From contig NJPS01000022.1 in assembly GCA_002946415.1 (NCBI GenBank), forward strand, positions 310,001 to 374,000: a stretch of 64,000 bases of DNA, read 5' to 3'. The DNA is from Rutstroemia sp. NJR-2017a BVV2. Lineage: Eukaryota; Ascomycota; Leotiomycetes; Helotiales; Rutstroemiaceae. This document shows positions 59,290 through 64,000 of this stretch, one piece after another. The position numbers and the translations under genes are program-made. How positions within the stretch are numbered: the stretch's first letter is position 1; each line of letters opens with the position of its first letter. The notes beneath the pieces are model-generated. The model worked only from the letters and a program-made list of their open reading frames with translations. It searched no databases and was not told where the DNA came from.

Positions 59290-60509
59290 CTTGAGCTCTA
59301 CTTTGGTGCTATACCGAAAGAATACCAAATAAGACGAATGGACCCAAAAGTATCAAAGATATAGCCTGGTGGCAGATAGTTTTGTAATCAGATCTTTGTG
59401 ATTCTCCTTGTTTCTTTCAGTTGTCGTTGAGTTGCTTAAGCTATCAAAATCAAAGCTCTAAAGCGAATCCCACTCCCACTACGTCCCACCGACCTAAGGG
59501 TTAAGACGTCAGATCTCAGTAGCCTAGAATCTAGCCGTAGTCTCACGCCTGCGAGGCTGAAAGAACAAGGTTTATGTGGCTTGCGGGGAACACTGTGGCT
59601 AAACTGTGGCGCTTTCTACGAAGAAGCATTTCACTTCCGACTCGTAAGCTACTTCATTTGCGTTGAGTTTTGTTATTCATCACGACAGTAATTATATGTA
59701 GTCAAAGAGCTGTCAGACCAATGCTTCTTCGCCTTGATGGCTTGGTCTAGCTACTCACCAAGAAGTTTCTTCATGAAATATCTAATTCTGGCTATTTACA
59801 TACCGAAGTACAAATCGCATCGAGGGACCCAAGTCCGCAGTTTTCGGATTCGATTCTATTGTGAGAGGAGTTCAGATCATGTGGGAGATCATGTCTATTG
59901 TTGGGGGGTGTTTTCTTTAATAATCTTCATATGTTGAAAGCTTAAGTTCTCATTGAAGAACAAGTGTCTTTGGCGCCGTTGCGATTCGGACTCTATTTTG
60001 GGACTTCCAGATAAAGGAGTGTAGTAGTGCTCTTTAAGAAATTGAACAAGTGTTTGTCCATGGCCGACTCAATGTCTCTTGAAGATAAAGAACCACTTGT
60101 TGGAAGCTATATTTGGAGCTAGAGTTACTTGTGCCGTATCTACAAAAAGCTTCTGTTCCCCCTCAAACCTACTTTCTCTCTATCATCTCGTGTCTCCAAC
60201 GATTTTCCAACATTGCTTCATAGTGCTTTTTGACTTTTTATCAATTAGCTGCTGGCAGCTGTGCATATACACACACTCTCTCATCTCTCATATTACTTAG
60301 TTATTATCTTCAAATCCACACATTCACTTTTAAAGAACTCCAGTCCTTGTCAGTATCTGAGATACTGCTCATACACTCCTTTGTTATACATCATAGCGTC
60401 GAAGTCATACAAACATAGCACAGCATAGCAACCAAGTCACTCGCTCAGCACTCAAATCAAGGTACCAATAACCTCAAGCGTCCATTATTCAACCCTCAAG
60501 CTAAACAAA
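59290..60509. other. Divergent intergenic region
   Basis: About 1.2 kb between NPL4 and the small orphan at 60510. The right half is CT- and CA-rich like a promoter and leader. No tRNA, gene or repeat recognised. Confidence 0.45.
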
Positions 60510-60968
60510 ATGAGTTCCTCCGACTCAAAACAACCCACACTCTCCTTCACCGGCCGCCTCATGCAAAGCAACCCGGCTCTAGCCAACAAACTCGAATCGA
60601 TGGCCCTTCCCCTCCACCCTCTCGTACGTCTCACAACCGGGGAAATCCATCCCGCATTCCCAGTCACCCTTTTAAATTTCTGGCTTCTCACTTCAGAGGA
60701 ACTAGACGATCTGGCACATTTCTACCATCAACGCACGCCCAGTTCCTGGACCGCGATGTATCCATGTCCCGTAAGATGGAACAGGCATGCGGGATTGGAA
60801 GAGAAGAGGAGGAAACTGGGGAAGTTCATTGGACTGAGGGGCTGTGATACCCCTATCGGAGAATTGGGGGTGGAGAGTGTTGGAGAGATAGAAAGGAAAG
60901 TTAGAGAGGAGAGGTGGAGAAGGGACGAAGAAGAAAAGATGATGCGCGAGAAGACGAGGTGGTATTAG
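60510..60968 (+). CDS. Uncharacterised small fungal protein
   Basis: Single exon, 152 aa, first ATG in good context (AAAATGAG). The middle is hydrophobic and ordered looking (HPAFPVTLLNFWLLTSEELD, then DLAHFYHQRTPS and a Trp-rich PSSWTAMYPCPVRWNRH). The C-terminus is a highly charged helix (EIERKVREERWRRDEEEKMM). No family recognised. Composition and a long upstream region suggest a real gene rather than a chance frame. The stop is 178 bp from the ORC3 stop on the other strand. Confidence 0.6.
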   Translation: MSSSDSKQPTLSFTGRLMQSNPALANKLESMALPLHPLVRLTTGEIHPAFPVTLLNFWLLTSEELDDLAHFYHQRTPSSWTAMYPCPVRWNRHAGLEEKRRKLGKFIGLRGCDTPIGELGVESVGEIERKVREERWRRDEEEKMMREKTRWY

Positions 60969-61146
60969 ACATTCTTTTATTGGTAGTAATTAAAACTCGT
61001 TGTACATTCTAGTTGTGTTTACCTTCTCATGCTTTCTGACCGGGTCTTTCCTGTGTATATATATTATTCTATCCATATCATGTTCCTTCTCATATCATGT
61101 TCCCTTCTCATGCTTTTGGGCTGGGCCCTAGCCTTTCCTGTGTGGT

Positions 61147-63584
61147 CTATAATCCTTTCCATGTCATTTTCGTCAAGTGATCCGTCTTTTTCCTGCTCTG
61201 CTTCACCATTCCCAGCAATTTCAAATCAGCCAAACCGCGATAGAACAACATCAAAGCCCGTCTTTCCGAGTCATCACCTTCATCATATTCCGGGCCTAAG
61301 TTTGCTACAAACGCCGTCCAAAGATCGAAAACATTTATTAAAGTGCCCGCCTCTAGGAAAAGCTTATATAGAATTGCCGTTGGGGGATGAGACATCGATG
61401 CTCCTTCCTTAGTTGGATCGCAACATCCACAAGACAGATATTCATGAGGCGATGATAGAGCACGCTCGATCGCGAATCGGGGTTTCGGTGTAAATGCATC
61501 CTGGTATGGATATTTGAGGTCGTAAATCCAGATTTCAGAAAGAAACAGATCTTGCAAGTTTCCAAGAGAAACGAAGTCTTGAAGAGCTTTAATCAAGCGA
61601 TCGACGAGAATTGTGTATTCTTTATCATGCTTGGTAAGAGAGGACTTTTCCTGACTTAGCTGGACTTTTTGCGAGATGACAGTGGTTCGTAGTGCTTTGT
61701 TATGAATGCTGTAGCTGCTACGGATGGACTTTCCTTCTTCTGATTCTGCTAGCGCTGAAACACTGTCGTATATATCTACAATTTCTTTATAGAATTCTGG
61801 TTCGGCCTCGGTCCATGGCTCGAGATCCAGCTCGGACCTTCCATTCTCCGCAGCTGCTTTGAATGACTGCGTGGCTGCCCTGAAGTCATCAAGGGTAGAA
61901 CGCTTCAAAGACTCGATAATAGAATGGAAGGTCTCTGAATCTAAGACTGATCCTGTGGAGGCTTTCATATAAAGGTCGATTGCTCCAGGAACCTCGATTG
62001 GTGAGCTCATGATAATGTGCATAGCTCGTAAAGACTTTTGAATCGTCTCATCTTTTGATTGAATGAAATCTTCAACTTCCTGGGCGAGCTTTTCATTTTC
62101 AGTTATGAGCCCCATTGCACGATTCAATTCGCCTGCTTTCATTAGGCTTTCAACATGTTTTTGAAAGGACGGTAACGTTCTGATGGCCTCGAAGTGCCCT
62201 GGTTGAAGTAGGCTTCTTATCGCAGAATCCTCTTTCATACCCAATACAATACTAAGAGGATTAGCATAAAAATGACACATGTATGCATACTATATTTATC
62301 AGCATCTTTCGGTACGTGGAGGTGATGTTTATTTACCTTGAGGGCCCCAATGAACGCAGACACACTTTGAACATGGTCATTTTGTCGCTCCATTAAGCTG
62401 GACAAAAGATTCGGACCGAGTTTCATTGGTGTGTCAGGCCCAGCAACAACTTTCTGGAATATCTTCTCGAGAATTGAGCTCGTTTGCTCGACATCGAACT
62501 GGGAGCCATAAAGAGATCGACTTGCAGCACGAGGAAGCCTTTCTTGGAATAGCTCGACTGATGTAGCAATCCCAAACAGAAGAAGGAAAGGGATACGATC
62601 AAGCCAGGAGCTAGGTATATAACGTCAGACAAACTTTCGAGGCACGAAATGGATTTCCTTACCTGAACAGTGAAATCACTTCTGCAAGAAGTCCAGAATC
62701 AAAAGCTTCACTATCCTGAAACGAAACGACCACTCTATTGCAACCATGAGCTTTTACATAGCCATTTACTATTTCCAGATCATAGTTGAGGAGTTTTCGG
62801 CCCTTATCAGTTAGTATCACAGCTCCTTTCTAGCAATGAATCGACTCACGTCCTGCTCCAAAAAATTGCCATCCTCATCCTCATCATGGGATCTTTGGTT
62901 TGTAATGTCTCTTATCAGCTTTTTGAGTAACATTTTGAGGTTCGAAGCTTCCCCAGATCTTAGAGTCACAATTGGTCCATTGATCTCGGTGGAAAGTCTC
63001 GATGACAATTGTCCGAACAGTAGGTCTTGTGAGGCTATATTCGGCCCAGTTACAATAAACCCAGCAGGAACTTTATCTGTCCCCCTTTTTAACACGTTAG
63101 ACTCAGAACATTCGTCGTGGCTGATTGTGAATACATACTCTTCAGCCTGTATAAACCCCGTGACTTCATCAAGGGTACCCTCATTTGCGTCATTTAATAT
63201 ACTCTGATTATATCAGTTAGCAGTCGTCCAGCAATATGTGAAAATGGATGCTGAGAATACCCGAATCTTTCCTTCCGTAGTTGTCCAATACTGCTTGAAC
63301 AGTTTTAACCGCCAAGCTGAAAGTTCAGACGATTCCTCTTCGTTCAACAACGTTGCAAGTTGGAATGCTTCGATATTGCTTTTTGTTGGTGTCCTCCCTG
63401 TCTTTCTCCGCTTCTTTGGATGTTGCGCAGATAAGTCATCCTGAGCTTTGGATGGTGCAAATATATAGGCGGCCTATGATTTTATTTAGCTGAATGAAGA
63501 TGGCCAGGTTCTCCAGAAGAATATCACCTGATGATCTGTCCCATCAAAGCCAGCATGACTGGCAGTATCTCCATTGATTGACAT
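61147..63584 (-). CDS. ORC3: Origin recognition complex subunit 3
   Basis: Six exons: 63584-63528, 63473-63261, 63203-62850, 62802-62663, 62610-62337, 62289-61147; 726 aa. Orc3 is part of the six-subunit complex that marks replication origins and loads Cdc6 and MCM. Recognisable blocks: AGFIVTGPNIASQDLLFGQL (degenerate AAA+ region), NRVVVSFQDSEAFDSGLLAEVISLF, SSWLDRIPFLLLFGIATS (Orc3 core), IGALKYAYMCHFYANPLSIV spanning the exon 5-6 join, and the C-terminal winged helix ending in LMLFYRGLADLKLLGMVKQS, RKKTDHLTKM. The typical Walker A residues are absent, as expected for Orc3. Upstream are MBF/E2F-like sites. Confidence 0.96.
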
Positions 63585-63599
63585 TATAATTGATTGACA
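63573..63599 (-). repeat. Direct repeat at the ORC3 start codon
   Basis: ATTGATTGACA occurs at 63573-63583 and again at 63589-63599. Read on the coding strand as TGTCAATCAAT, the inner copy is part of the start codon and codons 2-4. Confidence 0.8.
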
Positions 63600-63604
63600 A
63601 TGGA

Positions 63605-63662
63605 ACGCGATGTAATCAATTGACGATAAAAAGACGCGACGTGACTTTAGTCCCGCGCGAAA
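63605..63662 (-). promoter_or_regulatory. MBF/E2F-like sites upstream of ORC3
   Basis: ACGCG cores at 63605-63609 and 63634-63638 and TTTCGCGC on the coding strand at 63662-63655. They lie about 21, 50 and 71 nt upstream of the ORC3 ATG. ACGCG is the core of the yeast MCB box and TTTCGCGC matches the E2F consensus. Assignment rests on sequence alone. Confidence 0.5.
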
Positions 63663-63829
63663 TCAAGTACTTCTACCGACTCCTTTTTCAATGTTCGGCT
63701 TTTGCTGGACAGGGTTTCAGACCAGGCGTTGTTTTTGTAATTGATACAAGAAAGACTCTTATATTTTGTATAGTAAAGTAGTACTAGAATAATTTCATAG
63801 ACAAATTAGATTATGAGTAAATATGCTAT

Positions 63830-64000
63830 AGATTTTCCGGTTGGATGTCTCCGTTACTGGAGGATGTTGTGCTTGGAGGTACGGTTAGCTTTTGGCCGAG
63901 CATTGCTACAGCTGCAATGATTAATTGACCACGGCATCGTCCCTTAAACTGATTTGATTCGTAACAATCGTACATACCCTCTCAAGTATAGTTATTAGGA
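63830..64000 (-). other. Possible terminal exons of a leftward gene cut by the right edge
   Basis: On the minus strand a good donor (GTATGT at 63977) and acceptor (TTGCAG ending at 63912) define a 66-nt intron-like segment. Joined in phase 0, the chain would end LITILERL plus stop. Another frame after the acceptor reads VAMLGQKLTVPPSTTSSSNG and on to a stop near 63830. Too little sequence to decide. Confidence 0.3.

Noticed and set aside
1..64000. tRNA, rRNA, CRISPR array, bacterial operon or secondary-metabolite cluster
   Set aside because: I found no convincing tRNA A/B box pair, no repeat-spacer array, and no polyketide, peptide-synthetase or terpene genes; all genes are eukaryotic with spliceosomal introns. 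A tRNA scan would settle the first point.

Overview
The window is nuclear DNA of a filamentous ascomycete, most likely a leotiomycete (Botrytis/Sclerotinia-like). This rests on the mix of conserved Pezizomycotina genes, mostly 50-75 nt GT..AG introns with CTAAC-type branch sites, and compact alternating-strand genes with moderately AT-rich spacers. The species call is an inference. No rRNA, tRNA, CRISPR array, operon or intact transposon was found. All CDS coordinates below are gene spans (start to stop codon); exon limits are in each evidence field. Exons were joined by hand from splice sites, and every complete model sums to a multiple of three.

Left part (1-20.7 kb): a leftward F-box/beta-propeller gene cut by the window edge; a 511-aa orphan with three Cys-Pro (heme-regulatory-like) motifs; a low-complexity orphan with a tiny last exon; the GH38 alpha-mannosidase AMS1; a secreted GH71 alpha-1,3-glucanase; a small beta-carbonic anhydrase; and a CoA-type Nudix hydrolase (PCD1-like). 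The spacers here are long (1.4-2.3 kb) and hold hairpins and a tandem duplication.

Middle part (21-46 kb): NOP14; an armadillo-like membrane protein preceded by two tandem two-codon uORFs; a CLIP-170-like CAP-Gly protein; a CTR copper transporter divergent from BNA1 (3-hydroxyanthranilate dioxygenase); a FAHD1-like acylpyruvase; two orphans; a PWI/SR splicing factor; EAF6 of NuA4; an F-box plus JmjC protein divergent from eIF4A; and a coiled-coil orphan with an overlapping uORF.

Right part (46-64 kb): a dipeptidyl-peptidase V homologue without a signal peptide, divergent from an ENV7/STK16-type kinase; the large subunit of arginine-specific carbamoyl-phosphate synthase; NPL4 of the Cdc48 complex; a short orphan; and ORC3, whose start-proximal promoter carries MBF/E2F-like sites. 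A possible terminal exon of another leftward gene lies at the right edge.

The genes are mostly housekeeping (ribosome biogenesis, splicing, translation, replication, chromatin, protein degradation, arginine and NAD synthesis) and do not form a biosynthetic cluster. The points most worth a second look are regulatory: the tandem minimal uORFs at 24022-24045, the CPA2 leader uORF and structured 403-nt intron, the ORC3 promoter, the CP-motif orphan, and the duplicated block at 6918-7001.
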